From Pyrrhosoma nymphula (lineage: Eukaryota > Arthropoda > Insecta > Odonata > Coenagrionidae), in the NCBI GenBank assembly GCA_963573305.1, contig OY754338.1, forward strand, positions 19,156,192-19,220,191: a stretch of 64,000 bases of DNA. The letters are read 5' to 3'. This document shows, one piece after another, positions 23,281-35,165 of this stretch. Numbering within the stretch: position 1 is the first letter of the stretch; each line of letters starts with the position of its first letter. The position numbers and the translations under genes are program-made. The notes below the pieces were generated by a model, which made no database searches, was not told the DNA's origin, and worked only from the letters and a program-made list of their open reading frames with translations.

Positions 23281-26200
23281 TTCTCACTCATGCACACACA
23301 AACGTACAACAAAGGACACCAAAGTCACGTCGATCCCTTCCAAAGGTCAACGCTTGATCCGTGAGCGTTTTAATAGTCCTCGATCACCTCGCGCCCTAAA
23401 GGACTTCACCTGGCTTCGGGAGCCAAGTGGAATTGGGCAAAGCTAAAGGAGTCACATTATTGGCGCTACGTCCTGCAAATTGCCACTGCGTTCGGATTCC
23501 AATCCACTCCCAAACGACTCACAACCCACGTTGCCACGGGATCCCGCACAAGCCGTGCATTAGATTGCAGATCGAATGGCATAAGCAACGGCTCACTGAG
23601 CTGCACGGGAGAGACGGTAGTGCAAGAGTCTTGTCACTCCTAACACGATTCAGGTAGACTTACTTGGTAGAGTTTCCAAAAATAAAATCCTGTGGCAAAC
23701 CTTTTGGGCATCATTTGCACAATTTTTGCTTTGTAATCTACTTTCATTTACTTTGCAGCAGTTTTTCTTCCTCTGGTAGGTAAAGCGAGTTTTGTATGCA
23801 TATATTTGAGATTTGAAAAATGTGATAGACGATAAAATTGCGCTTAAGGTGAACATTGACTACGTGCTTCATAAAACATAAACGATGGATTGCCCGGATC
23901 AATAGCTCCCAAATCATCAAATTGTGTTTAATTGCCGTGTCAACTTGATGTTTTCCCATTATTACCAATTATGGTAGCCATAGCTACGGTTTAATGCCGC
24001 TACAGCAGCAGTCGGTCAGCAGTAGTGGCAGTAGAATCTAAAGTGGAAAACGTTATTAGTTGGATGATGTCATTGAATAATGCGCGGTACTACCCGTTGA
24101 TTGCGGAACGTTTATGGCAGTACCTACTGGCAGTGAGTTTCGTAACACGCCCCAAGTAAAAGACCAATCCACTCCTCACATGCACAGTGAACTTGAATAA
24201 ATTTCATCGCCAGCCCACATTGGATCTCTCGCATTTCAGAGCATTCCGATTATATTCATCACGCACCACTGCTCTATCGCAAAAAATCCTTATGAATCTC
24301 TCATGCATTAGCGCGCAGTATACAGCAAGACATTTGACTGGAATGGCAATTTAGATACTCTTCAAGAAATCTCGTAGACATACTTTAATGAATAAACTTT
24401 GAACACTCCATGTTTTTAGTTGTACTCAATCCTGACTGAGTTCAATGACTAAGCGTGATGTTATGGGTGATTACAAAAGGCAGTGCGCAATATAAAAAAA
24501 TTATTCATTTGATTCTGAAATCAAGACGAATCTAGGATGCGTAGCAGACGGTGAGTTTCAACCAAAACTTCTCTCAATTGAAAGAATTGAAAGTTACAGG
24601 AGATATGAGTGTCAATAGAAATAGGACTTGGATACAAGTATAGAAATACAAGAACTTTGGGAGCTAAGCAGACTCAAGAGGAGTTCTAATAGTTCATTTT
24701 CGAATGTTTAATGAAAAGCTACATAAAGCGTCAGGATCAGCTACCTGTCGAACAATAAACTCATTCCATGTTAATATAAGATATTTCGATCTGTTCGCGG
24801 GAAAAATGGCGCTTCAATCATGTAAGTTTATTATTGTAACTCTCTCATTTTATCAATGTGATCTAACTGACCCTAGTGTGTCGGGATTCGTGATGCGTTT
24901 CCACATTCATAGGGAAATGATCAGCTTTGACCCAAACTAAAGCTTTATTTCTCCATTTTAACAGACGCACCGGTCTGAGTGTTATTCCTATTAGGTTTTG
25001 AAAAGACTTGTGAAATTATTCAAAGTATCCGAATGTCTTGTATTACACCTTTCTTACCTTCGCTGCACACTTTCTAATTCGGTTTTTAAACTTACCTCAT
25101 AAGGATCCCAAATACTGGCGGTATCTACAAAATGAGGCCTAACAAGGGAGAAGTACTAAAGCAATATTAATATCGTTTATCGTAATTAATTTACCAACTA
25201 TCATTTGAATGACTTCCATTTAACGATTAGAAGGACAAGTTATTACCCCAAAAGAGTTAAAAATATTCCTTTTCAGTGAAAGATGTATTCCTAAATTACC
25301 ATCGTTGAAAATATGTAATAGATAAAATGGTTTAAAATTTTCTATTTTGAATAAATATTAATTACAATTGGTGAAATGGTAACAATTTAAAAACTAAATA
25401 TATTTCTGGTTACTTCACTGCTTCCAAAGTCAAATTACGTTTCCAATAAGAATGCCAAAAGCTGCCACAAGGAAACAAACAGCTACAATTAGCAGCTGCC
25501 AAATCAAAGTCAAGGCTCTTAGTACGTATTACTTTGAAACGAGAATAAACATTAGCACTTAAATCTCGCTGCAAATGAGAAAGACACAGAGTTTGGCAAA
25601 TGTTGCGTTTCTCAACGTGACAAGTAGCGAGCGATAACTGTGTACCTTTCCTTCCAACTAAGTGATCAACCGTTTTTAGATGGAAGCAACACAACCCGAT
25701 AAATAAATCTTACTATGAACGTCGCATTAATAATCAATTAAAATTTAATTATTAGATAGAGGCTTTCAATAATCAATAATGTTTAATATCACACTGTTAA
25801 ACTAAATCAGAAAACCAATTCGAGCCAGAAGGAAACTGGAGATATTTTCATTAGGAAACTACGTCTGAAACGTTAAAATCGTAGTTTTAGATTTGAGCAA
25901 ATAGAAAATTCTGAAAATATCGAAGCAGAACGAAGCAATCTGACTCAAGCAGAAAATTAAAAAAATAATATTTTATTCAATTTATTTTCTTACGATTCCA
26001 TATATTTCTCCAATTTGAGCGCACGCTTCCGTGAAATTCCCAGTTTCAGTCTGAATTGGAGCAATAAAATATTTTGTGCTCAATAACTTATTTCCTCCAG
26101 TTGCATAAAACTGCCAAGTCAATTTCCTCTCCAATTTAACAATCAAATTTGGGATGTTTTCCCATTGAGCAATTAAATCACCGCATTGTTGGAAAAAACG

Positions 26201-27600
26201 GTTTGACGCTATAGCCTGCCATCAGAAAATTTTATTTCACCGGGGAATTATATTAATTTCTATTCCAGTGATGTATTCAATCTGGGTACTGCTTTTTTTG
26301 CCAGGAGGAATTGGAACTGTAGTTGACATCTGTACGAAGTAAAGTAATGAAAGTTTCGAATATTTAAACCAAGAGTTAATGAAAATGTTTCATTAAAATC
26401 AATCAGTAGTGGATAGGGGAAAATTAATTATTTTCGCAGTTCCGATGGCGGATGAAGGTATTCAGAAAGAAATTTTATCCTTGAGAATGTTTATCTAAGT
26501 AAGTAAAAGACCGTATACTCCAAAAACTATTGGAAAATGGAACGATTTTGAGTTGTAAGGAATATAATTGCAGTAAATGCAATCAATGTATCTACAGCTA
26601 CTTAATAGAAAAACATGAAATTATATACCTAACGATGGGAGCGAATTTGAAACTTCATGTGTATACTTCTGATAATCAAAATACCTCAGCTTTCAAAATC
26701 TACATTACAAAAGGAAAATTATTAATTTAAACACAAAATTAGATTTTATCACATAAAGGTTTTATAGTTGAATAAAAATTCAAACAGTTTATTTACATAT
26801 TCTAAAACACCTTAATTCAAGATTTTAAGCTTCTAAGATTAGAAAGTAAATTATCATTCAAATAAGAATCAAATGACAGGAAAACCCAATCTTGCACTCT
26901 AACATTGAATTCGTATTTAAAAAATCGCTATTGTTCGCTTAACGTTATGCAGAAGCATTAAGCGTATTTCCAAGGAAATAGAACATTGAGAAATCAATTA
27001 ACGACTGAGTTTTCATCTAGTAATAATGATTTTATTAAACAGCTCAATATTATCAATGCTCATAAAATATTTCATTTTCGCACTATCTTGAAGAGTTAAA
27101 ATAAATGGGTGAGAAGGAGAAGATCTTAACCGCTGTTTATTTTTTACTATCTGACTGTGTATTTGTCCTATTGTGAGCATTCGTTATTTGTCAATCATCA
27201 ATACGCCCAAAGAAGAAGGCCCTACCGACCGTTTACGGTGAATGCATAATAAATAGAGAAATAGTATAGCTACACTTATATTATTTATATTGAAAAGATT
27301 TTGCAGAGTATGTTCCTCATAAAAAACTACTCGCGCACATTTGTACTCCAAATTACTAGCAGAAATTGTGTTTAGTATTTCGTCAATATAGACGATAAAA
27401 AAGACCGAGGGTCTTTACGGTGAAGGAAGAATGACTGAACAGTATAGATTAACACTGGTTAGTGGATAGGGTTTAACTAAGGAAATTCAGTTATCGACGC
27501 CCAGTGATTGACTCAAAACGTAGGTCATAAAATCGAAGCACAGTGCAGGTAATTAACAAAAACTATAGGGCAAAGCTGGATTTGTCAGTTTCTCATAGCT
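23281..27600. other. Long AT-rich stretch, no gene recognised
   Basis: More than 4 kb with only short open frames (the longest is 94 residues, 25,410-25,694 minus), none with a recognisable motif. A CAG-rich patch (acagcagcagtcggtcagca) lies near 24,002. I see no transposon ends, RNA gene or strong repeat. It could be intron or intergenic DNA. Confidence 0.45.
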
Positions 27601-27619
27601 CATTTGTTTCACAATGGAG

Positions 27620-28160
27620 GGGAAGTGTGTGGCGAAGAGAGGTTTGCAGATCACTTCCCGTGCTCCGCGGGAACGCCGCACAGCATCCTCGCTGTGCGGC
27701 CGACGTGGTATGTGTGTCACTCACTCTCCTCGGCTCGTCTGAATAACATGAGAGAGAGAAGAGCGAGAGGCCGGAATTATTATTCCGGCGCTTGGGAACA
27801 TCCGCGCGGGGTTTTATCCGCGGCATCACATCCGATAGTGGCAAAGAGCACTCTCTCTCATTCCCCTCCACCCACTGCCTCCGGCGCAGGAATCGACGTT
27901 TCGTTTTAAAACCACCCCCCGCAGCCTTTCCCCGCCACCCCCACCGCCCCCCCACGGGCGAAATTGACGCCTCCTCCTTCCCCACGAGCCTCGTCTTCCT
28001 CGCCCATCTCCTCCGTCTTCCTCGCCCATCTCCTCCAGCCTCCCCACCCCCTCGCGGAAACCCAACTAAAAAGCCCCCCCAAACTCCACCACCCCCTTCA
28101 ACACACTATCCCAGTAACCCACCACGGTCTCCCCGCCGCCTGCCGCGCTAAAAGCTTTTC
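27620..28160. other. CpG- and C-rich block with two perfect hairpins
   Basis: A perfect stem of ten base pairs, gccgcacagc at 27,675-27,684 with gctgtgcggc at 27,691-27,700, encloses a six-base loop. About 70 bases on, gccggaat (27,770-27,777) pairs with attccggc (27,782-27,789). Between them is a gagagagagaagagcgagag stretch that resembles sites for GAGA-type factors. After 27,900 the sequence becomes C-rich low complexity. Frames of up to 130 residues on both strands are low-complexity and not credible genes. A promoter region is plausible. Confidence 0.4.
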
Positions 28161-28330
28161 ATGGCCGCCGCAGCAAGTCCGACAGCAGTGTTGCCCCTGA
28201 GAGGGCCTTAAAATTCCATTGTCCTCCTCCCTCCCCTCCCTCTCTTTCTCCTTCTCCCTCTCTCTCTATCACTCTCATCCCATCCCACAAGGCACAAGAG
28301 CTACCCCCTCCCCTCTATAGGGGTGGGCGG
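28161..28330 (+). repeat. Polypyrimidine tract
   Basis: About 120 bases from 28,215 are almost entirely C and T, including ctccctctctctctat. The tract follows the CpG-rich block and may form triplex-like structure. It has no coding value. Confidence 0.75.
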
Positions 28331-29530
28331 GGTTGAATTTCCCTTTGTGGAGGGGAGAAGCTTAAGGGATGTGTCAATTTGCGGAATGATACAATATTCC
28401 TCCAACGCTCGTTACTACGGTTGGAGAAATGAATCGAGATACACTGTCGTTGAAAGTAATTATCTGGAATATCGAATGATATCGTCTACGTACGAAATCA
28501 AAATTCAGGCAAAAATGTCCACATCGCCCGAACGGTGATGACTAAGGGCAATTTTTTCATGTCGAGAACTGATTCATGTTTTCCAACAACGCTAAGATCG
28601 TCACTCAAAGGTGCATTACGCCATATATCCCATTGTAGCATCAACTATATTATCGAAAATTTAGTAATGCCGGAAAATCTACTTATCGAATAAATTTCCC
28701 ATATACAATTATTTTACTGATAATAATTTTTAAGTGTTGTTAAAATTCATCCAATTTGACAAGAGAATAACATTTCATAACCGACACAAATGATATTTTT
28801 CGAAGCGCCGCCTCCCCATAAATCTCGGCCTATAAGATAAGGAGTTTGGTAATTTCGACTACTGGGTAAAAAGTCAAGGTCATGCGCTTCCAACATATTT
28901 GCGCAATGAAAATACCAGAGAAAAGGGTGAACGGTACCATGGAACAATAAAACAATAGAATATTGTGGGAAAATTATACATAATACTTATTTTATGGGAC
29001 AGGTTTTTGAACCAGTTTCCTTCTTATAGTTAAAAGTAACAATAGAATAAATAAAAACCTTAGAATTCATCGAAAATAAATTAATGACCTTCAGTAGCAG
29101 CACGAACAGAAGTGATTCAGTTTACCATTTTCAATTTCTTTTCCAAAGTCTATTCTGGCTTAAATCAAGGACATGTAAAACCTGAAAACAGATTATAATT
29201 GGAAAGGCAAATTTAATATTTGAATTTCCTGAAGCTTGTCATTACTTTCAAGCGAAAATGAGTAAAAAATTGGAAAAGTAAATTACTCCAAGAAAGAGCT
29301 ATATGTAATACTAAAGTACAGTCCCGTCAGCTTGGATATAAACTTGTGTAATTCTAAACACATGCTTGTTAACACTTCGTCAACCATGGATTTTACAAGT
29401 TGCAGAGCAGTCATTCGTTCTACCCATTAAGAACAGGGGTCTACAATTAACGATGAAATAGGAATGGTCAACGCGAACGAAAGTAATCACTGCCAGCTAG
29501 CCATCTGTTGATCGCCTAATGGTCGCAACC
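28331..29530. other. AT-rich DNA, no gene recognised
   Basis: Short frames at 28,323-28,538 (plus) and 28,747-28,947 (minus) are not recognised. I see no repeat boundary or RNA gene. Confidence 0.4.
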
Positions 29531-30110
29531 AGTGCGCCCTTGCGGTTCGGAACGGACACCCCTCTGGACGCACGATCGGAGAATCACCACCCCAAACGGG
29601 TCCACGGCCCCTCTCCCTCCTACTCCGAGTAACAACGTCTTCCCGGGGCATTCCTCTTCCCATTTGGGAAAAGGAGAGCACCTCCCAGCCAACTACGTAC
29701 CACCAACCGACCGACATGTTATCTCCTCTTCTGGATGCTCTCTCCATCCCTGCAAAAGCCTCATCCCCAGAAAAGGAATTCCCTTTCGACACGGACGAGC
29801 ATTCAATTATATATATCGGAGGAAGATGGAATCCTTTTGCCCACCCCCCGTATCTTCTTCCATTCGGAGGGACCCCCAAGGGGTCCGGCAACAACGGCGG
29901 ACGAATCCGCGCTCTGATTGGGCAGAGGAGGAGGGGTTGGTGGACGAGATGAGACGGAGTGGAAGAAGCCCATTAATAAATGAAGCGAGAAATCCGCCAA
30001 GAGCGGGAGGTAGGCTGGGAAAGGGAGGGGATAGAAAGATGAAGAAGGCATAAGGGTTTGATTCTGCGGAATGGGAAGGGAAGAAGGCCCGAGGATTGGA
30101 ATGGATCAAG
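29531..30110. other. GC-rich block with overlapping open frames
   Basis: A plus frame of 173 residues (29,532-30,053) and minus frames of 135 and 113 residues (29,487-29,894 and 29,807-30,148) overlap. None has a domain I recognise, and both strands have poor, repetitive composition rich in Pro, Ser and Arg. A host exon is possible but not supported. Confidence 0.3.
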
Positions 30111-30747
30111 GCATAAAATATGAAGATATGACAGTGTTTTGTCAACATTTCGAGAAATTAATGCGTGGAAAAACAACGAAAATAGACTTGGTAATGCCCA
30201 CATTAATGTTAGTGAACATTGCAAAGTTTTTATTGTTTTAAAATGCTGTTACAGCAAGGCACGTCTAATACGGTGAGTTTAATGCATAATACTTTTATTG
30301 CCAACATCAACAGTCTATAAATAACCGGTTGATTGCTAATATATAGGATTTGACAGAAAACTGAGGTAATTTGAGTTTGTTAGTTAGGTAAGGGGAGAAT
30401 TATTCTAAGAATGATGGAAATGTAGACAGAAATCCAGCAGTGGAAATAAATGCATTCTTTAAATGAAAGGATACAGTTTAAAGTCCCTTAAAAGGGACGG
30501 GGGAATGAATTTGAAATTCTCACCATATAGTGTCCAGGTAGAAAACTGCATGTTCGCTGAAAAATCTCCACCACCGCCAAGAACCAAACCCGGGGTGGAT
30601 AAATAGGCCTCTACCCTCCAACCCAACCCTATCCACCAATTACCAGGCAAGAGAGGATACAAAAACAGAATCGTACACATGATAGAAAGGAGGATGATTG
30701 CATTAAAGTCAAAGATATGTGGGTTCACAACTCTCATTACGAAGATT
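30111..30747. other. AT-rich DNA, no gene recognised
   Basis: An unrecognised minus frame lies at 30,459-30,737. I see no other feature before the inverted repeat copy that starts at 30,748. Confidence 0.4.
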
Positions 30748-30850
30748 TACTATCACTTTCAAAAGTTGGTCCACACGGTGAGCGCGACCATCTCCGTGAT
30801 GTGTTGAAATCGAGCTTCACGTATGGCATACGCGTTCCATGACTTCTGGG
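30748..30850 (-). repeat. Unknown repeat, copy on minus strand
   Basis: The core at 30,748-30,790 is the inverted counterpart of 34,501-34,543, with 40 of 43 positions identical. The resemblance continues more loosely to about 30,850 (gaagctcgatttcaa here against gaagttcgaattcag there). Both copies happen to read through as a GPTFESDS-like peptide in one frame. The element type is unknown; it may be a SINE or part of a longer element. Confidence 0.7.
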
Positions 30851-31446
30851 GGCCAATTTTACTGCTACGACAGGCACAACTTGAGTTTGTTTTTTACTCG
30901 CTAAGAGACCTCGCGTGCCCTTTTCCCTCCAACAACGGATAGCCAAAACAATCCCAACCCCCACTCCCATAAGAATTCGCCAGCCAAAGAACCAGTGAAG
31001 TGTTTTCGGTTGGGACTTCTTGTGGGAGGACTTCGGCCAGAATTTCTTGTGGGAGAAAGAAGGCGATAATTTCCCGTACTCTCCTTATGACATGGGTCGT
31101 CGTGGCAAGAATCATTAGTCCTGCGCAAAAGGGACTGATAGTAGCCTCGTTTGCATGCAGGAAAACTAGTAATTTATAAAGTTATAGTAAATACGTTGCC
31201 AAAATCTACTGTTGCAAAATCAGCTCGGAAACCTTTCCCGACAATGAGAAAATAAAGATAATGTTAAGAGATCAGAATTTTTATCTCGCACGTAATAAAA
31301 ATAGCTGAAATAGCTGTTAAAATGAAATCGGGGAAAGGGCGGTAGACTTCCTCGGTGAAGACCAGTATGGGTTAAAGAATGAGAGTGGGACGCGAAACGC
31401 ATTTCTGGTGATGAGTATTCAAACATATATTCATAGATAATAGCCA
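30851..31446. other. No gene recognised
   Basis: A short imperfect duplication, acttcttgtgggaggacttc then atttcttgtgggagaaag, lies at about 31,015-31,058. Minus frames at 30,894-31,128 and 31,220-31,447 are unrecognised. Confidence 0.4.
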
Positions 31447-31765
31447 CTATGTCTCTATTTGCTTCTTAGACTTCTGGAAGACTTTTGACAGAGTACATTG
31501 GACGAGAATAATAAATATTACCGCAGAAATAGGGAGTACACTGGAAGTTTAGGCGCATAATTATAAAACCTCTCGGGGATGAAGCGGTATACGGGTAATG
31601 AATGACGAATCGGAATGGGTACACCTATATGTTGGAAGAAGATTCAGGCCGGGCCATTTCTTATTACCATTGATTTTCGATTGTTCGCTGACAATTTGGT
31701 AATAAATGTATGGAAAGGGATAAAATTGCGAAGTAAAGTAGCAAGTAACTGTTAATTTTGGTAGA
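31447..31765 (+). pseudogene. LINE relic, reverse-transcriptase palm motifs
   Basis: The plus strand from about 31,451 reads VSICFLDFWKTFDRVHW then TRIINI, which is the motif A region of a LINE reverse transcriptase (usually DFEKAFDRV-W). About 200 bases on, from 31,674, it reads DFRLFADNLVINVWKGIKL, a degraded FADD (motif C) region. The sequence between has stops and a deletion, and one catalytic Asp of motif C has become Asn. Sequence as far as about 32,215 may belong to the same copy but is too eroded to assign. The element probably belongs to the same family as the relics at 8703-8985 and 54,640-55,370. Confidence 0.7.
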
Positions 31766-33966
31766 TTTACAGTGGCCAAGATTTATTTAGCCAGTCAGCC
31801 ACGGGACTCGATGTCTATTTCGCAGGTGAAAAGGTGCGTGATATGTGGAATGTGAATTAATCATATAAAGCGCAGGTAATGACGTTAATAAAGTAGTAAT
31901 AGTCCAAAATTAAGGAAAATGAGGAAAATTCTGAGCTGGGGAAACGAGTTACCTTTCCGGGAAGTATAACTACGTCATTCAGTAAAGGATAAATTAATGT
32001 ATGAAGATTGGTGTTACAAAGGATTTAAAGAATAATGTTTGAATAGGAATTTCCCTGTTTTCAAGGAAGATGGAGAGAAAAATAAACGAAAAGTCAATAG
32101 GAGATATACGAGAGACAGCACAAATAAAACGCCTAAGGTGCTATAGATGGGATATGACTCAGCGACGGGAAAGGGGATATTACGGCAAAGAAAAGTGAAA
32201 CACACGTGGTGATGATAAATGTGCAACTCTATCTCCATAATTGCAAAGTAAAATTTAAACGATATTGCACAGTAAATTAAAACGACACATTTGAGTAAAG
32301 TTTAAGAACAAAACAACTGATATAGCCTTCAAACTTATATCATTAATTAGGGTATCGGAACGAAAATTTGGGGGTATTGGAAAGCCTCCAGCACACACAT
32401 TAATTACTGATACAACGATATTCCATTTTTGAACTGTAACAAAATATATTGCTAGGATACACAGATCGTTGAGAATTTCATAAACACCAATAGGGGAAAA
32501 ATTAACGCCGAGTATTCACCTGGGATGAGTAACTGATGGGAGTCCGATCATTCTCTTGCAATCGGGAGTTGAGATTTATTCAATATTCACTCCGAATTTC
32601 CCTCAAGGTAATGACTAGTGATCGGTCACTTTTTAATTAATTTTTGAAAATAATCTGGGCATAATGCAAGGAAACAATCCAAGCCTGGAAACATTAACTC
32701 TAAGCCTATTATTTGTGCCACGAAAATATCACAACTTTTTTGTGACCGAAGTCAAGTGCACTGAATTGGGCATAGAGCTTTTAAGTACTCTCACAATGAG
32801 GCACACGATGTTTTTCACATTATGGCATTGCTTTTACGAGAATTTATTCAAACTGAATTTATTAATTGATTGCCTTGCGATTGGATATATTGATTTATCA
32901 AACCAATCTATTTATGCTAAAGGATTGACAGATTTAAACAGTTTAGAGTCCCTGATATCTCCTCAGCAGCTCATTTTTCGCCAGTGCGCGTGAAAGTGTA
33001 GGTTTTGCGCTGTGCACTGAAACAATCTCGTCCAAAGGAGCATAAAAATAGCTACCTAATTAAAATTACGTCGTGCGTTTGATACCTTGGATTTCACAAA
33101 AATTTCTTTAGCTAGCATCCCCCATTGCGTGACTGATAGTTTCCATAGTCAGAGAGGTCAGTGGAGTTTTACGACATCTCCAGAATATGTTACCACCATA
33201 GTGAACATAGCTTCTAGAAATTAGAGGTTCGTTCAGTTACGGAGAGCTGAGTGATGGATATACTTGCAGTGAATGAATCTTTTTGTTTTGTATTAACTTC
33301 CTAAACACAGTCGCAGTGCATTTAACAGACCAATAAAACAATGTAAGACGAATTACAGACAATAGAGCAAAATTAACATTGAAACATACCTTCGGTGTAA
33401 CGCCGCTCGAAGCTGATTTCTAAATACGCAAAGCGAAGTCATACGTATTTCATCCAACACATATCATAACTGAAAATTATATTTTTCGATATTACCTAAA
33501 AAAGGATAAAATCCTAATTAGGATAAAATAAATGCAAAACTATGGCGAATGAAGCTACAAAAAGTGGATTTTAATTAATCAGAAATGAATGCGGTCATTT
33601 TTGAATGAGTTTTCCTTCAGTGGAGATATAACTTAATTAATTTCTCGCTCTCAGAGAAGACATGCACTCCATTTCAAAATGCCTACGATGAAAAACTGCT
33701 CATATATAAAAGATAAGATTTTCAAATAAGCAACATGAAAAATGTTCTCGTTATTTAGAATAGATTCGAACGAAATAGAAGTTGTGGTTTAAACTTAAAG
33801 TTGGCGTTCATTTTGCAGCAAAAATTAATGAGTATGAGTCAAGATTTGATAAGGTTAGGAAGAAAAGAGTACTAGATAATTTTGGATAGTCATTTTTAGT
33901 ATATTACCTATGGTAACAGAAATCTAAAACAAAATGTTCATTCATCAGAGAACAACTTTAATATTA
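31766..33966. other. AT-rich DNA, possibly starting with eroded LINE sequence
   Basis: From 31,766 to about 32,215 the composition (purine-rich on the plus strand, gaaaaggggatatt-like runs) continues that of the LINE relic. The 109-residue frame at 32,664-32,993 has no recognisable domain. The rest shows no supported feature. Confidence 0.35.
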
Positions 33967-34240
33967 TGTAATATCACCATTATTTTCAGTTGCAGATCGT
34001 AATCGTGACTGCATAGACCCAACCAACTGTTCTATTACACGGGGACTTTGGCTTAAAGAATTCCAAACATGCCGTATGTAGAATTGTAAAGTTTTACTCG
34101 GTTCTTTCTCCGTCGTAATGCCACTCATTCAAAATGTTACCCTACGCATTCTCAATAGGAGAAAGGTCCGGGGAGTTAGCTGTCCAGGGTAAAACGCAAA
34201 GTCAAGAATTATCCTCAAAAAATTGCTTTGTGGTGGTCGG
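33967..34240 (-). pseudogene. Tc1-like transposase relic, C-terminal part
   Basis: Read on the minus strand, positions 34,186 down to 34,145 give WTANSPDLSPIENA. This is the hallmark SPDLNPIEN motif holding the catalytic Glu (34,151-34,153) of DD34E Tc1 transposases. Just before it, QFFEDN fits the usual preceding helix. After a frameshift, 34,053 down to 33,967 reads SQSPRVIEQLVGSMQSRL then RSATENNGDIT, the standard Tc1 C-terminus (SLPRVIE-LV-SMPRRL-AVI-N-GG-T). At least one stop and one frameshift separate the two pieces. The DNA-binding half and the first two catalytic Asp residues are not visible, and I found no terminal repeats. Confidence 0.87.
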
Positions 34241-34440
34241 TTCGTCGATCTATTTCCTCGATTTATCAAGAATACATGCCCGCTACTCGTAAGAGTGAAA
34301 AACACCTAACGCCTTTCCCTTTTGCATTCTCCGCCTAACGTTGCCTACCACTTGGAGTCGGGGGAGTTGGCTGGTCAGCGATAGCGGGAGAAGGTCATGC
34401 GAGGGTCTTCATAGTTGAGTGTAAATGAGTCAAATTGGCC
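34241..34440. other. No gene recognised
   Basis: This sequence lies upstream of the Tc1 relic on its coding strand but shows no transposase motif. The copy is probably 5'-truncated or interrupted here. Confidence 0.35.
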
Positions 34441-34552
34441 CTTAGTAGTCGCTGAATGCATAGGCAATACCCGAAGTTCGAATTCAGCGGAATGCGAAGT
34501 TGGCCGCGCTCACCGCGTGGACCGACTTTTGAAAGTGATAGTACCTGTAAAT
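34441..34552 (+). repeat. Unknown repeat, copy on plus strand
   Basis: The core at 34,501-34,543 matches the inverted copy at 30,748-30,790 at 40 of 43 positions. The two copies face in opposite directions about 3.7 kb apart, with the LINE and Tc1 relics between them. Confidence 0.7.
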
Positions 34553-34659
34553 ATCGATTACGTCACATTTCATGGTTATACAGTTTTCTGAAACTCTCCA
34601 TTTTATCTAGAGGAAAATGTTCGGAGCTTATGCTTACGATAATATTATTGTGATAAATA

Positions 34660-35165
34660 TTTTTGGTCGGGTGTTTGGTATTGATTTACTTACGGCTAGA
34701 AAGGAAACGAAAATGCAGATAATTTTCGACAAAATGAAGATACTATCGTTGCTGCTGACATTGCGGTGCTTGTGACAAATTCGTCTACAAAACAAAGTTT
34801 TCGTTGACATGAAAACTTGGTGGATATTGAATCTGATTTACCTCATGGTCACGATAATGGCGATATAATTTATAATGCTTAGAAAAGCAAAATTTTACTT
34901 TACAAACCCGTTTTTTTATACCAGAAACAAAATACCGAGAGTTATAAACAGAATGAAGGTAGTATCATTGCTTCTTACATTCCGGCGCCTGTGGCAAATT
35001 CGTGAACAAAATTCAATTTTCCTTGAGATTAAGTCTTGGTTGTTATTGAATATAATTGACTTCGAGGTCACGAAAATGGCGATGTAATTCACAATGCTTA
35101 GATAAGCAAGTTTTTATTTTACTAACCCGTTTACTTCGGTTTCAAAGAACCAAATACTGTTGAAA
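34660..35165 (+). repeat. Tandem duplication, unit 219 bases, about 2.2 copies
   Basis: Copy 1 starts near 34,704 and copy 2 near 34,923. Shared landmarks are gaaac-aaaat, aatgaag-tagtatc, tgcttcttacatt, gacaaattcgt, gtcacga-aatggcgat and aatgcttaga-aagcaa (34,874 and 35,093, offset 219). The stretch before copy 1 (34,680-34,712) and after copy 2 (35,126-35,165) also resemble each other, which suggests a partial third unit. The copies have diverged by many substitutions. A small satellite or a tandemly duplicated repeat fragment are both possible. Confidence 0.8.

Noticed and set aside
22800..23312. 170-residue minus frame
   Set aside because: No domain, with several plus-strand frames across the same CpG-rich DNA. 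Not enough to call a gene.
27792..28151. Proline- and serine-rich 119-residue frame
   Set aside because: It is a reading of C-rich low-complexity DNA. The same stretch gives glycine- and arginine-rich frames on the other strand.
29487..30148. Frames of 173 residues (plus) and 135 and 113 residues (minus)
   Set aside because: These are mutually overlapping, low in sequence complexity and unmatched to any family I know. I kept the block only as a GC-rich region.
30737..34653. Shared GPTFESDS peptide in frames at 30,737-30,970 and 34,456-34,653 as a conserved protein
   Set aside because: The similarity is at DNA level across 43 bases and extends outside a common reading frame, so it is a repeat.
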